DNA of 64,000 nt, from positions 434,001-498,000 of the forward strand of contig NZ_JAMZCU010000001.1 of assembly GCF_024273195.1 (NCBI RefSeq), given 5' to 3'. Positions 45,915 to 56,188 of this stretch are shown piece by piece. The stretch's first letter is position 1. Every line of letters begins with the position of its first letter. The notes below the pieces were generated by a model. It was given only the letters and a program-made list of their open reading frames with translations. It was not told the origin of the DNA and made no database searches. This DNA comes from Devosia ureilytica. GTDB taxonomy: Bacteria > Pseudomonadota > Alphaproteobacteria > Rhizobiales > Devosiaceae. The position numbers were made by a program, and so were the translations under genes.

Positions 45915-48578
45915 TCAGCCGGGCACCCGAGCTGTTGAGGACCCAATCAGCTCGTCAAGTGACGCCTGAGCGCGGCGCGACCACGCAACTGCGCCCTGCC
46001 GTTGCGCCAACTTCAGAGCATTGCCGACACCGTCAATCATTTCCCGCCGATCCCGTAGCTTGAGTGCACTGGCCCTCAGCACTTCCGGACCGTTCCAGCC
46101 AACAATCTGTCTTTCGACGCGATCAACGGCTGCCTGCCCCACAAGATTCTGGTGCAAGGTAGGAAGCAGATCGACAACCTTCGCCGGATAATCGAGCGCG
46201 GGCATCGGTTGTTCGATGCCGTGGCGTTTGAGATTCAGTGCGGCACTGAATGCTGCAAGCCAGTCTTCCCAGAAGGTCAGACCGGCTCGGGAAGCGACCT
46301 CGGCCATCCGCGACATGGATCTTTCGGCATAGTCGAGCTCATCGATCCAAAAGCCCAGCGGTACGCCCGCCATGCCAAGGGTCTGGCAGACCGCACTGGG
46401 GTTGGCGCCCGCATAGTAGAGGGCCTCTTCCACCAAAATGCGCGCCTCTTCGTTCTCGCCCCTCAGAAAGGCGATCCGCGACAGCACGATCCGCATGGAG
46501 ACGCGGTGGCTGGTTTGCGTAAGAGGCAGGAATTCGAAAGGTGCAGCAAGAACCGTGCGGGCAAGCTGTTCAGCGTAATCATGCCGGCCAAGAAAGTGCT
46601 CCGCCTGTGCCCTCATGCGCATGCCCGCCAATTTGACTTCCGGCGCTCTGTCGGCGTTGGCGACTTCCTCCATGCGCAAGGCAGCCCTGAGCGTTTCGGG
46701 ATAGTCGCCCGATGTAATGGCGGCTCCGAACTGGGCAGTAATGCCGTCGGGAATGGCCGCTCCCGTCTCGCCTTCCAGGGCGCGCCAGCGCTGGGCTACC
46801 GAACTGAACGGGGCAATGTCCCCGGAGATGTTCGATATCAGCATGGCCCGTGCATAGCCCAGCTTCAGGGCATCCAATTCCGATTCCGCGCGGCCAGAGG
46901 GCGAATGGGCGAGAGCCGTCTCGATGTGCTTGAGATACTCCGAGGTGAGTGGGAACTGCTGGCCGAACGGCAGGGACCGCAGGGTCAACCGAACACCGAG
47001 ATCCGGGTCTCCCGACGGAGAAAAGGCCCAATCCAGCGCAGCTCTCGTGTCCCCCATGATCCCGGCATAGCGTCCCAGCCAGTCCGTCCAGCCCATGGTC
47101 AGCATGTCGTCTGCTGCGCCTTCGAGAAGGTCGCAGCAATGGCGCGCATGTCGACTGCGGACCGCGTCCTCGCTGCCCGATTGCGCCAGGCGTTCCAGCG
47201 CATGGGCCTTGGTTGTCTCCAGCAGGCGGTAGTGGACGACCTCGCCAGAGATATCGACCTGAATCAGTGACTTGCGCGCCAATGTCGCGATGCAGCGAAG
47301 GACGTCGTCGTCTCGCAACCCATCGCCGCTGGCAACTGCGGTGGCGCTCGCCAGGGTGAACCGCGTCTGGAACACGGAAAAGCGATCCAGCACGCGCCGG
47401 GCATCTTCGTCCAGGGCCGCATAGCTCCATTCCAGCGTCGCCGCGAGGCTTCGATGTCGCGGGCTCGCGGTTCGGCGTCCCTCCAGTTGGGAAAGCAGGG
47501 TAATGTCCAACTGACTGGCCAGGTCGTGGATCCCCACCACGTCAATCCAGCCGGCAGCAAGCTCAATTGCCAGCGGAATTCCGTCCAGACGGCGGCAAAT
47601 ATCGGCGACGATACCGGCCTCGCCTTCGGTCAATTGGAGAGCCGGTGCGCTTGCCGTGGCACGTTCTATGAAAAGTTCCACCGCCGGATAGAGGGCCGCT
47701 TCGCCGATGCTGCGCGGCGTCTCATCGGGATAGGTCAGCCCTGCAAGTCTATAGAGCGTTTCGCCGCTGGCCCGCAGGGTTTCCCGGCTGGTGGCAAGAA
47801 CGTGGACCTCAGGCGCGCCGGCCAGCAGCGCCTCGACCAGCTCGGTCACAAAATCGATGAGGTGCTCGCAATTATCGAGCACGATCAGCATTTCCCCCCC
47901 TTGCACCGTAGCGGCAAGCTGTTGCGGGTTGGTCGCGCCGGATGAGGTGACGCCGAGTACGGCCGAGATCCAGCGGACCGCCGATTCGACGTTGTTGATC
48001 GGCAAAAGGTCGATGAATCTCACCCCGTCCCGAAAATTTTCGGCATGGCGTTCTGCCCAGGCGATGGCCAGCGTGCTTTTGCCAATGCCGCCCGGGCCTG
48101 CAATCGTCACGAGGCGGGACCTCTGCATCGCCGCTGAAAGGGAACGGACCGCATCCTCGCGCCCGAGCATGCGCACGATCTGGGCCGGCAGGGCATGGGG
48201 AGGAGCAAGCGCCTTGGCCGGCCTCGCATCCATGGAACGCCGCTCCGTTCGCCCGACAAACCGATACCCGCGTCCATGTTCATTGATGATGTAGCGGGCG
48301 CCCGACTGTCCGTCTCCAAGGGCCTTGCGCAGGGCACTCATGTGCACGCGCAGGCTCGACTCGTCGATATTGATCTCGTTCCAGGCACTCAGCAGCAAAT
48401 CCTGGTGCGTCACCAGCTCCCCTGCACGCCTCACGAGGGCGATCAGCAGGTCGAGGGCACGCGCGCCAAGACGCAGTTCCACGTCCCGGTCGCGAAGGGT
48501 ACGTGCTTCAAGATCGAGGATGAATGGACCGAACTGCACTACGACTGGCAATGAATCAATCAACCGATGTCCCAACAC
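45915..48578 (-). CDS. Winged-helix STAND-type ATPase regulator (copy 1)
   Basis: 887 residues. An OmpR/CadC-type winged helix (about 15-110) has [14 protein letters not shown] and RYIINEHGRGYRFVG. A STAND/AP-ATPase module follows, with Walker A GPGGIGKST (161-169), Walker [13 protein letters not shown] (from 231), an LATSRETL sensor segment and LPLAIELAAGW-type GxP motif. The C-terminal 450 residues are helical repeats of the TPR/MalT kind. Such proteins are ATP-switched transcription regulators; the signal here is unknown. GTG start 48578 is weakly supported (alternative TTG 48551). It is divergent from an MFS transporter gene. Confidence 0.9.
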   Translation of the reverse strand: MLGHRLIDSLPVVVQFGPFILDLEARTLRDRDVELRLGARALDLLIALVRRAGELVTHQDLLLSAWNEINIDESSLRVHMSALRKALGDGQSGARYIINEHGRGYRFVGRTERRSMDARPAKALAPPHALPAQIVRMLGREDAVRSLSAAMQRSRLVTIAGPGGIGKSTLAIAWAERHAENFRDGVRFIDLLPINNVESAVRWISAVLGVTSSGATNPQQLAATVQGGEMLIVLDNCEHLIDFVTELVEALLAGAPEVHVLATSRETLRASGETLYRLAGLTYPDETPRSIGEAALYPAVELFIERATASAPALQLTEGEAGIVADICRRLDGIPLAIELAAGWIDVVGIHDLASQLDITLLSQLEGRRTASPRHRSLAATLEWSYAALDEDARRVLDRFSVFQTRFTLASATAVASGDGLRDDDVLRCIATLARKSLIQVDISGEVVHYRLLETTKAHALERLAQSGSEDAVRSRHARHCCDLLEGAADDMLTMGWTDWLGRYAGIMGDTRAALDWAFSPSGDPDLGVRLTLRSLPFGQQFPLTSEYLKHIETALAHSPSGRAESELDALKLGYARAMLISNISGDIAPFSSVAQRWRALEGETGAAIPDGITAQFGAAITSGDYPETLRAALRMEEVANADRAPEVKLAGMRMRAQAEHFLGRHDYAEQLARTVLAAPFEFLPLTQTSHRVSMRIVLSRIAFLRGENEEARILVEEALYYAGANPSAVCQTLGMAGVPLGFWIDELDYAERSMSRMAEVASRAGLTFWEDWLAAFSAALNLKRHGIEQPMPALDYPAKVVDLLPTLHQNLVGQAAVDRVERQIVGWNGPEVLRASALKLRDRREMIDGVGNALKLAQRQGAVAWSRRAQASLDELIGSSTARVPG

Positions 48579-48664
48579 TTCGAGAGGCCATGGGCGACCA
48601 GATTAGTGGGCGATCGGTCCCGATGCGTGCAAAACGATGTTAAGGCCACGCCATCGCAGGCCCG

Positions 48665-48680
48665 CTTAACAACTCTTAAC
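48665..48680. promoter_or_regulatory. Candidate operator: hexamer direct repeat, 10-bp period
   Basis: CTTAAC-AACT-CTTAAC lies in the 166-bp gap between regulator copy 1 and the divergent MFS gene. OmpR-type winged helices bind tandem hexamers with 10-11-bp periods, so this is a plausible site for the adjacent regulator. The same geometry is seen at 50167 and 58770. Confidence 0.45.
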
Positions 48681-48744
48681 GCCGAGGCCGGCGCCGACGC
48701 GGTTAGATTGCGAACCTGGGATTTAGACGACAGGGAGCAGAAAC

Positions 48745-50127
48745 ATGTCGGTGATGGTCGGTCTGGGCAATCCTGAACAATCCAATACGGACGCAGTGGA
48801 ACGCGGGACTGTAGCACAGAGGATGGATCGGCTGCCTCTGACCTGGCTCCATCTGGGCATCGTGGGCATGGCAGCACTGGGATTTGCTTTCGACTTGATG
48901 GAAGTTGCCTTGGGCAACGTCCTGTCTGCCGTGTTCAGCACTGCACCCTATTCCGTTGAACCCATCCAGCTCTCTTGGTTGCTTTCCGCCATGTATATCG
49001 GCGCCATACCCGGCGCGCTGCTTTCGGGATGGCTCGCCGACCGCTTTGGGCGCAGGGGCGTGCTGATCTCGATCCTTCTGGTGCTCAGCGCGACGTCTAT
49101 GGCCGCGGCCGCTAGCCCCGACATCAACAGCCTCATCTTCTGGCGCGTACTCTCGGGCTTGGCCCTGGGAGCTTATCCGCCGCTAATGATGGCGTTTCTC
49201 GCCGACCTGATGCCGCCGGGCAAACGTGGCATGCTCATCACCATGACGGCCGGCATTGCAGGCCTGGGTCCCGTGGCGATGATATTCCTGGTGCGCGCGC
49301 TGACCGAGAGCCAACCCTTCGGCATAGAGGCGTGGCGGTGGGCGTTCGTGCTGGGTGGGGCTGGCTCACTGCTGACCGCCATCGGCTATGGGCTGTTGCC
49401 TGAGTCGCCGAGATGGCTATCGGCGCGCGGACGCACCCTCGAGGCCAATCGCGCCGTGGCTCGCTTTGAGCGGTCAACGCATGTCATCGCCGATTCCCCG
49501 ACAAATCGGCCGGTCTCCAGAGAACCTTCGCAGAGCTCTTTCCATTTGGGCGGTTCGAGGCCGCAATTGAAACGGTTCGGCCTAGTGGCTGCCATCTATT
49601 TCTTGACCCCCTGGGCGACCGTGGCGTTCCCACTTCTGATGGGTGCGGTTCTGATTGAAAAGGGGTTCGCCCTTTCCGACAGCCTGCTCTATGTCGGCGT
49701 CTCGATGTTCGGCCCCGCTGTTGGCACAATCATAGGCGCCTTCTTCGTCGACCGCTTCGAACGCCGTTTCGCCCTGATTGGCTTCGCGCTCGGCATGATC
49801 GCCGCCACAGCCGTGTTCGCCGCAAGCTTTGATCCGATCTGGCTGGTGGCGTCAGGAGTGGCGGTTCAGCTCCTGGCGATGCTCTATCTGCCCACGATGA
49901 CAACTTACGCGGCGGAACTGTTTCCAACCTCATGGCGGGCCCGAACCTCCACCGCCGCGTGGTCCGTTAATCGTGTCGCATCGGCGCTGGCCCCCCTCGT
50001 CCTGCTGCCTCTGATGAAGACACACGGCGTCTGGCCCATGTTTGCGGTCATGATCGCAAGTCTGATCATCGGGATCTTGCTCGTCGCAGTGGCACCCAAT
50101 GGACGAGCAGGCCAGGCCGTGGAGTGA
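48745..50127 (+). CDS. Major facilitator superfamily transporter
   Basis: 460 residues with about 12 membrane helices in two halves. The MFS signature GWLADRFGRRGVL lies after helix 2, its counterpart FFVDRFERRFALIGFALG in the second half, and PESPRWLSARGR after helix 6, as in sugar/aromatic-acid porters (metabolite:H+ symporters). The substrate cannot be read from sequence. GGGAG precedes the ATG at 48745. It is divergent from regulator copy 1, sharing its promoter gap. Confidence 0.9.
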   Translation: MSVMVGLGNPEQSNTDAVERGTVAQRMDRLPLTWLHLGIVGMAALGFAFDLMEVALGNVLSAVFSTAPYSVEPIQLSWLLSAMYIGAIPGALLSGWLADRFGRRGVLISILLVLSATSMAAAASPDINSLIFWRVLSGLALGAYPPLMMAFLADLMPPGKRGMLITMTAGIAGLGPVAMIFLVRALTESQPFGIEAWRWAFVLGGAGSLLTAIGYGLLPESPRWLSARGRTLEANRAVARFERSTHVIADSPTNRPVSREPSQSSFHLGGSRPQLKRFGLVAAIYFLTPWATVAFPLLMGAVLIEKGFALSDSLLYVGVSMFGPAVGTIIGAFFVDRFERRFALIGFALGMIAATAVFAASFDPIWLVASGVAVQLLAMLYLPTMTTYAAELFPTSWRARTSTAAWSVNRVASALAPLVLLPLMKTHGVWPMFAVMIASLIIGILLVAVAPNGRAGQAVE

Positions 50128-50166
50128 TCCGGTGCTCACCGCTGCTCCCAAGTTGGGGGCCAGAAC

Positions 50167-50182
50167 ATTGAATAGAGTTGAC
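50167..50182. promoter_or_regulatory. Candidate operator: hexamer direct repeat, 10-bp period
   Basis: ATTGAA-TAGA-GTTGAC lies 60 bp upstream of regulator copy 2. It is a looser version of the 48665 site, with the same 10-bp spacing and TTRA core. Confidence 0.3.
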
Positions 50183-50241
50183 TGTCGGGTGGAAACATCC
50201 GGCAGCGGTTTTTCGGGCAGGCATCAGGAACAAGGCCGTCG

Positions 50242-53040
50242 ATGGACAAGGAGCAACAAGGCCATTTAGACGATCTGGAGACAACGGCCCTTGGGGCGCT
50301 CGACACACAGTTCGCTTTCGGCCCCTACCAATTTTCTCCGACCCGGCAACTGCTGACCCTAGATGGGCAGCCCGTCCGCCTTGGCAGCCGCGCCCTGGCG
50401 ATACTTAGCACACTGATCGAGCGGTCGGGCCACCTGGTCAGCAGGGAAGAGCTGATCGCCGGCGCCTGGCCAAACACCCATGTGGAAGAAGGAAACCTGC
50501 GCGTCCATATCTCGGCCCTGCGCAAGGCCTTGGGCGATTCCAACGAAACGCCACGCTTCATCGTCAATGTTGCCGGTAGAGGATACCGGTTCATCGCGCC
50601 GGTCCAGCGGGTGGAGCCAGAAGAGCGGCCAGCCCCGTTCGAGCCAGCTCCATCCAGCCGCCGCGACGAATTGCCAAGTCTCATCGCTAGCGTCTACGGC
50701 CGTAGCGACGACATCGACGCCCTCACTGTCATACTCAAAACGGCCCGACAGATTTCCCTGGTGGGCACTGGTGGTATCGGCAAGACCACGGTCGCACTGG
50801 AATTGGCCCATCGCGTGAAGCATCTGTTTGACGATGGTGCCTTCTTCGTCGACCTGGCGGCCGTCTCGGACCCGGCAGTGGTTCCCTTCGCTATCGCATC
50901 TGCCATCCACGTCGCTATCGATACGGAGCAACCGGTTGAAAGCTTGGCCTCCAAGTTGCGTGCTAACCATGCCCTGCTGATCCTGGACAATTGTGAACAC
51001 CTCATCGACGCGGCGGCCCAGACCACGGAAAACCTGCTCAAGGGGAGCCCGCGCCTTCACATCATTGCCACCAGTCATGAACCACTCCGGATACAGGGGG
51101 AGCGTGTCTATCGCCTCGCGCCATTCGAATTGCCCAGCGGCGTCGAAGATCTCACCCTGCGCGAGGCCCTGGCCTATCCGGCCATTCAGCTTTTCGTGGA
51201 GCATATGCTGGCGGCCGACGATGCGGGACTGATCGGTGACGCCGACGTCCCGTTTATCGTGGAAATCGGCAGAAGACTGGATGGGCTTGCTCTCGCCATC
51301 GAAATAGCTGCCTCCCGGGCCGGCGCTTTTGGTATCGCCGAGCTGGCGTCTCGTCTGGATGACCGGCTCGGCATTCTCACCGCCGGACGGCGCACGGCGG
51401 CCAACCGGCACCAGACACTGCGCAACATGCTGGACTGGAGTCATGACAATCTTGGAGACGTCGACCGCATCGTCCTCCGCCGCCTGGCCGTGTTTGCCGG
51501 GGAGTTCACCTTCCGGGCAGCTGGTCTTGTGGCTGGCGACGAGCACCTGACCCCGACCCGGGTCCTCGAGGGGGTGTCGAGCCTGGTTCGCAAGTCGCTG
51601 CTCATGCAAACCAGTCGCGCCGGCGCAGCGAGCTTTCGAATGCTGGATAGCGCCCGGATCTATGCGCTGGAGAAACTGGGGCTCGCGGGGGAAGTCCGTC
51701 GGGTGCGGGCGCTGCATGTCCACTACCTCTGCGACATCCTGCGCGAGGCCGAAAGCTCATGGCCCGTCACCCCCGCGCAAACCTGGACGTCGACCTACAG
51801 CCGCTACATCGATGACATAAGAACGGCACTCACCTGGTCATTCGGTCCGACAGGCGACACTGCAGGCGGGGTGCTCTTGACCAGCCTTGCGCTCCCGCTC
51901 GCCATGCAACTGGGACTGCACGATGAGTTCGGCGAGAGGATGGTCACGGCCATCGAGCGGGCAAAGGAACTCCCGAGCCCTCTGGTGGTTCCTGAGCTCC
52001 GCCTCCATGTGGCGAAAAATCACCTTACCTACAATGTGGGCCAGTCACTCGACGACACTTTCAGGCGCGCCATAGAACTGGCCGAACTCACGGGCAAGGA
52101 CCGTCACCGCATAGAGCCGCTTGTAACGCTTGGCTCAACCCATATCAGCCTGGGCCAATATGAGTCGTCCGCAGCCATTGGCGGACGTGCCTTGGCTATG
52201 GCCGAGCGCAGCGGCGATGAGTTCGCGGTGCTGTCGGTCAGCCGCGCCATGGCGCAGGCCGCACACTATAGCGGTCAGCACGAACGCGCCCTCGATTTGG
52301 CTAAGGCCGTCCTGCGCCACCGGGTCGTGAATATTCCCTACACTTACGGCTTCATGCATACCGACCGGCGGATCACCATGCGTTGGGTCCTGGTTCGCTC
52401 ATTGTGGATGACGGGGCATGCAGACAGCGCTGTGCGTGTTGCGGAAGAAGGCATCACTATCGCGGACGAAGCAGGCCCGGTGGCCTTGGCGCAATTGCTC
52501 GGCATGGCGGTCATCCCAATGTATCTTTGGCGCGGAGACCACAGGATAGCGCGAAATTTGGTCGGGAGGCTTCTTGAGCACTCCGAACGCTACTCGTTCA
52601 AGCATTGGAAGGCGTGGTGCACGCTGTTCGAGAATGCCCTCGATTGGCATGATGGTCTTGGTCCCGTGGCGCCCGCGATGGGCACGCTGCAGGCCCAGAC
52701 CCTGAGCACCGTGGTGGGCCTTGCCGTCGAGCCTCCTCCCGTGACGTCGATCGCCGATTGGGCCGCCCCGGAGCTCCTGCGACTGCATGGTCTGCGGCTG
52801 GTCGAGAATGGTGACCTTGAAGGCGGCGAAGATCAGATGGCCAGGGCCGTCCAGATTTCGCAGTCGCACGGCGCTGTCGCCTGGGAGCTGCGCGCCGTGA
52901 CCAGTCTTGCGCGACTTTGGCAGGATCGCCGCCGCGAAGACGCGGTCAGCAGGCTAAGCGATGTTCTTGGCCGGATGCCCGAAGGACACGACACGGCCGA
53001 TGTCGTAGCGGCTCAGCAATTACTGGGACAGATCACGTAG
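50242..53040 (+). CDS. Winged-helix STAND-type ATPase regulator (copy 2)
   Basis: 932 residues, same architecture as copy 1. The winged helix (about 25-120) contains [15 protein letters not shown] and [13 protein letters not shown]. The ATPase has Walker [10 protein letters not shown] (from 175) and Walker [13 protein letters not shown] (from 245), then [10 protein letters not shown] and [16 protein letters not shown]. The remainder is helical repeats, ending with [16 protein letters not shown], a tail also found in copy 3. It lies downstream of the MFS gene after 114 bp. Its last 8 bases overlap those of the convergent MBL gene. Confidence 0.92.
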   Translation: MDKEQQGHLDDLETTALGALDTQFAFGPYQFSPTRQLLTLDGQPVRLGSRALAILSTLIERSGHLVSREELIAGAWPNTHVEEGNLRVHISALRKALGDSNETPRFIVNVAGRGYRFIAPVQRVEPEERPAPFEPAPSSRRDELPSLIASVYGRSDDIDALTVILKTARQISLVGTGGIGKTTVALELAHRVKHLFDDGAFFVDLAAVSDPAVVPFAIASAIHVAIDTEQPVESLASKLRANHALLILDNCEHLIDAAAQTTENLLKGSPRLHIIATSHEPLRIQGERVYRLAPFELPSGVEDLTLREALAYPAIQLFVEHMLAADDAGLIGDADVPFIVEIGRRLDGLALAIEIAASRAGAFGIAELASRLDDRLGILTAGRRTAANRHQTLRNMLDWSHDNLGDVDRIVLRRLAVFAGEFTFRAAGLVAGDEHLTPTRVLEGVSSLVRKSLLMQTSRAGAASFRMLDSARIYALEKLGLAGEVRRVRALHVHYLCDILREAESSWPVTPAQTWTSTYSRYIDDIRTALTWSFGPTGDTAGGVLLTSLALPLAMQLGLHDEFGERMVTAIERAKELPSPLVVPELRLHVAKNHLTYNVGQSLDDTFRRAIELAELTGKDRHRIEPLVTLGSTHISLGQYESSAAIGGRALAMAERSGDEFAVLSVSRAMAQAAHYSGQHERALDLAKAVLRHRVVNIPYTYGFMHTDRRITMRWVLVRSLWMTGHADSAVRVAEEGITIADEAGPVALAQLLGMAVIPMYLWRGDHRIARNLVGRLLEHSERYSFKHWKAWCTLFENALDWHDGLGPVAPAMGTLQAQTLSTVVGLAVEPPPVTSIADWAAPELLRLHGLRLVENGDLEGGEDQMARAVQISQSHGAVAWELRAVTSLARLWQDRRREDAVSRLSDVLGRMPEGHDTADVVAAQQLLGQIT

Positions 53041-53866
53041 TTGAGGCCTGGAGCTGAAGCAGTTCACTCGTGTCGTGACTGCAGAAAATTTGCACTTGGG
53101 GCGCATGGCCCTGATGGAGCTCTTTGAGGCGCGCAAGGTTGGCTCGCGCAGCAGGCGGATCGGCCATCATGATCCGTTCGTACACCGCCAACCCCGGCGG
53201 CATGCGCTGGTCTGCTGTCAGCTCGCTGCGATGCAGGTACGCGTCACCGGCGTCGAGGAGCCACCCGGCCGCCGTTGCGACTGCCACGCCGGCATGACCC
53301 CTGGTATGGCCGCTCAACGGCACGAGAAGCAGATCGGGCGGCAGTCCCTCGAGCTGACGAACCGCATCAAAACCATACCAGCGCTCCCCCAGAGGCGAGT
53401 AGGTCCTCCACTCCCGGACGCTGTCCCATTGCCTGGGGCGGTAGCGCTGCCGACCGACCAGGCCCTGGTGGCGCATTTCAGCTGCCGCCTTTTCGACCGC
53501 GAGCAGATGCACAACGGCCGCCGGAAAATCTTCCAGGCCACCGGCATGGTCGAAATCGAGATGGGTGAGGACAATGTGACGGACGTCGTTCGCCGAATAG
53601 CCCAGCGCCTCGACCTGCCGAATAGCAGTCTGGGCCTCCAGGAGCGCGGGGTTGAGCACGAGCGGCCAGAGATGGCTGAGGCGGCGCCGTCCCCCGCGGC
53701 GCACGTCCTGGAGGCCATAGCCGGTGTCGACCAGCACCAGGCTGTCTGCCAGTTCGATCAGCATGCAATGGGTGCAGATATGGGCATACAGCCCCGTGCT
53801 GGCGTCGTCGTAGAGGCGCCCTCCGAGAGGATGGTGGGAACCGCAATCGAGGTGATGGATGCGCAT
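53033..53866 (-). CDS. Metallo-beta-lactamase-fold hydrolase
   Basis: 277 residues. The metal motif is [10 protein letters not shown], close to the THLHFDHAGG of acyl-homoserine-lactone lactonases but with Asp in place of the second His. A later [12 protein letters not shown]is, [11 protein letters not shown]sp and CSHD His complete a two-metal site. N-terminal [17 protein letters not shown] is family-typical. Lactonase or ester hydrolase activity is plausible; the Asp substitution makes a direct quorum-quenching assignment unsafe. The start has two adjacent ATGs (53869, 53866); AGGAG spacing favours the second. It is last of a minus-strand gene run. Confidence 0.85.
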   Translation of the reverse strand: MRIHHLDCGSHHPLGGRLYDDASTGLYAHICTHCMLIELADSLVLVDTGYGLQDVRRGGRRRLSHLWPLVLNPALLEAQTAIRQVEALGYSANDVRHIVLTHLDFDHAGGLEDFPAAVVHLLAVEKAAAEMRHQGLVGRQRYRPRQWDSVREWRTYSPLGERWYGFDAVRQLEGLPPDLLLVPLSGHTRGHAGVAVATAAGWLLDAGDAYLHRSELTADQRMPPGLAVYERIMMADPPAARANLARLKELHQGHAPQVQIFCSHDTSELLQLQASTT

Positions 53867-53913
53867 CATGGCTCCTGGGTGGCGAGCCGGCGCTGGCCGG
53901 CCCGCCACAGCTT

Positions 53914-54732
53914 TCAGGCGGCGGGACGGGCGATCGAGGTGAGCACGCCACGGGCCGGCCGGGCGTTCTGCAGTGCGAAGTCCAGGGCGGTGTCCGCCAC
54001 CTCTTCCCAGCCCGGATCCATGCAAGTCCAGTGCGAGCGATCTGCGAAGATCTTGAGCTCGGTCCTCGACGGTGCCCGCTTCTGGCGTTCAAAATTTGCC
54101 TTGGTCATGCTCGCGTCAGCGATGAGGTCCTTGCCGCCGCCAATCAGCAGCAAGGGCGCACGATTGGGATTGTCCCATTGCACGGCGCCTGTCTTGGTGA
54201 GGATGCCGTCCCAGTAAAGCTTGCCCGGCGTGGGCACGATGTACCGGTCATAAAGGGCATCAGACTGGCCGGACGGGATGGTCTGGGCAAAGCGGGTCGC
54301 GAAGAACTTGCGAGACATATGCATCACGCGACCCCAGCTTCCGAACGACCCCAATACAGGAAATGCCGATCTGATCGCATGGGGTCCCAGTGGAACGCCG
54401 GTCGTGGGTGCCGGGTCGATCGCGACCCCGGCCACGCCGAGACCGCGATTGAGCAGGCTCTGCACCATGACGCCGCCGGCCGAGTGGCCCATCAGGATCG
54501 GCTCTTCAGGCAGCGCGCGCACGGCCTTGTCGAGGTGTTCCAGGATGGCGACGAACCCGACCTTGCGCAGGGCAGGATGCGAATGCTCCCGCAGCGCGGC
54601 CGGGTCGCCATCGTCATGGGGCCAATTTGGCGCGACGACCTTGAAGCCCTTTGCCTCGTAATAAGCGATCCATTTTTCCCAGCTCTTCGCGTTGAGCCAG
54701 GCGCCATGAATAAGCATGATTGTCTTGGTCAT
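53914..54732 (-). CDS. Alpha/beta hydrolase
   Basis: 272-residue cytoplasmic hydrolase. The oxyanion region is MLIHGAWLNAKSWEKW, the nucleophile elbow GHSAGG, the acid region LIGGGKDLIAD and the catalytic His in ADRSHWTCM. No signal peptide. Its substrate is not evident. The start at 54732 has AGGAG 9 nt upstream; the longer frame to 54969 would overlap the amidotransferase gene. It lies 47 bp before the MBL gene in the same run. Confidence 0.88.
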   Translation of the reverse strand: MTKTIMLIHGAWLNAKSWEKWIAYYEAKGFKVVAPNWPHDDGDPAALREHSHPALRKVGFVAILEHLDKAVRALPEEPILMGHSAGGVMVQSLLNRGLGVAGVAIDPAPTTGVPLGPHAIRSAFPVLGSFGSWGRVMHMSRKFFATRFAQTIPSGQSDALYDRYIVPTPGKLYWDGILTKTGAVQWDNPNRAPLLLIGGGKDLIADASMTKANFERQKRAPSRTELKIFADRSHWTCMDPGWEEVADTALDFALQNARPARGVLTSIARPAA

Positions 54733-54754
54733 TTTATATCTCCTGCTAGGTGGT

Positions 54755-55471
54755 TCATCGTGGTTGATCCGGCAAATCCCATAGGCGGCCGAGCCACTCC
54801 GAGAAGAGTTGCCGCGCCGCATGGTGCAGTTCAGCCCCATGCCGGTGGGTGGCTTCGCGCAGGGCCCTCGGTGAGATCCCGGCCGCAGCGATTTCGACAG
54901 CGTGGCCAATGAGCCAGCTCTCGATCTCATCGGCCGCGATCTCAGCGTGGAATTGCAGCGCGAGGCCATGGGTGCCCAGGGCGAATGCCTGATGGGGACA
55001 TGCAGCCGTAGACGCCAGGTTCACGGCATCGGGCGGAAGATCGAAGACATCACCATGCCAGTGCAGGACCGGCACGCCCGAGAGGGCACGAAGGGGTGAA
55101 GCTGTACCGGCGGACGTGAGGGTCACCTCCTCCCATCCGATTTCCTTGACGCCGCAGGGATAGACCTCGGCGCCGAGGGTTTTCGCCATGAGCTGTGCGC
55201 CAAGGCAGATTCCAAGCGTTGGCCGATGCGACGCCAGACGCCTCTCGATGAGGCGCATCTCGTCCGCAAGGAAAGGATATTCCGCGCCCTCGTATGCCCC
55301 GATCGGACCTCCCAGAATGACGGCCAGATCGTCATCCGTAGCCTCGGACACAGGCAGATGATCCAGGCCGGCCTCTACGAAGCGCATGCCAAAGCCGGCC
55401 TGGCGCAGCAACAGCTCGAGGGTACCGAGATGTTCGAAGTCGACGTGACGGACGACGAGGCAGGATTTCAT
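54755..55471 (-). CDS. Class I glutamine amidotransferase domain protein
   Basis: 238 residues, a stand-alone GATase1 of the GMP-synthase-like group. The nucleophile Cys is in LGICLGAQLMAK, preceded by ILGGPIGAYE, and the catalytic His/Glu-type end is LQFHAEIAAD. Such proteins hydrolyse glutamine or gamma-glutamyl compounds; this one has no synthetase partner nearby. ATG at 55471 lies 9 bp after the upstream gene's stop, suggesting co-transcription. Confidence 0.88.
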   Translation of the reverse strand: MKSCLVVRHVDFEHLGTLELLLRQAGFGMRFVEAGLDHLPVSEATDDDLAVILGGPIGAYEGAEYPFLADEMRLIERRLASHRPTLGICLGAQLMAKTLGAEVYPCGVKEIGWEEVTLTSAGTASPLRALSGVPVLHWHGDVFDLPPDAVNLASTAACPHQAFALGTHGLALQFHAEIAADEIESWLIGHAVEIAAAGISPRALREATHRHGAELHHAARQLFSEWLGRLWDLPDQPR

Positions 55472-55480
55472 GTCTGTCGC

Positions 55481-56188
55481 CTAATCCGCCGGCATGACTT
55501 TGCCCGGAAGGCTCAGGTCGCCGGACGCGGTCTTGAAGACGTTGTCGACGCATAGGAGTGGGGCATGGAGATTGGCATTGACCTTGAGACCGGCCGTCAC
55601 GCCGTCAAAGGAGGCTCCGGCCAGGGTGGAAACGGCAGCCAGCGGCACCCGGATTTCAACCGTGTCGGTAGTGAAATCGAGCGGATAGTCCGGACTGTCG
55701 ATGAGGATCGGCACTTTCGGCCATGTTGGCGGCGTCTTCACCGTGGTGCCGGCCGGAATGTCCTTGACCGTGAGGCCACCGCCGCAGGCGGCATCCTCCA
55801 CCAGCACGACCCAATGCGGATGCCAGATGTGACGGTTCGTCCCCCCATAGGCGGCATCGTCAAAGTCAGGATGAAAGGTCACCGCCATGGCGACTATGCC
55901 CTGGCCGGCGTCAAACCCGATATCGCCACTGTCGATGGAGGTGGGCCAGACATAGGCGTAGACCTCCGAACCGGCAAATTCGCCCCGGGGATCGGGCTTG
56001 CTGTCGCCGGCCTCGCCGCGCACCTTGACGGCGAACACAACCTCATCGCCTTCGGTCGTGACCCGTGTGTCGACGATGTCGAATGACGCATGCACGGCCG
56101 GGTCGCTTTCGGTTGCAATCTCGTGAGCCTGGACCTGACCCGCAAGTGCGAGCAGCGGCACCAGACCGAGTAGGCTGGACTTAGTCAT
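55481..56188 (-). CDS. Secreted protein of unknown function
   Basis: 235-residue precursor with a Sec signal (about 1-21, ending AGQVQA before HEIATE). The mature protein is rich in Val, Asp and Gly with beta-strand-like segments, two tryptophan-rich clusters (HIWHPHWVVLVED, TPPTWPKVPIL) and two cysteines (in DAACGGG and LLCVDN). I do not recognise the family; the strand pattern suggests an immunoglobulin-like or lipocalin-like fold. Its start overlaps the end of the preceding small gene by 8 bp, so translation is coupled. Confidence 0.8.
   Translation of the reverse strand: MTKSSLLGLVPLLALAGQVQAHEIATESDPAVHASFDIVDTRVTTEGDEVVFAVKVRGEAGDSKPDPRGEFAGSEVYAYVWPTSIDSGDIGFDAGQGIVAMAVTFHPDFDDAAYGGTNRHIWHPHWVVLVEDAACGGGLTVKDIPAGTTVKTPPTWPKVPILIDSPDYPLDFTTDTVEIRVPLAAVSTLAGASFDGVTAGLKVNANLHAPLLCVDNVFKTASGDLSLPGKVMPAD

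Noticed and set aside
53033..53866. Naming the MBL protein as an acyl-homoserine-lactone lactonase
   Set aside because: The second motif His is Asp, and the fold has many other substrates; the evidence supports only an MBL-fold hydrolase.
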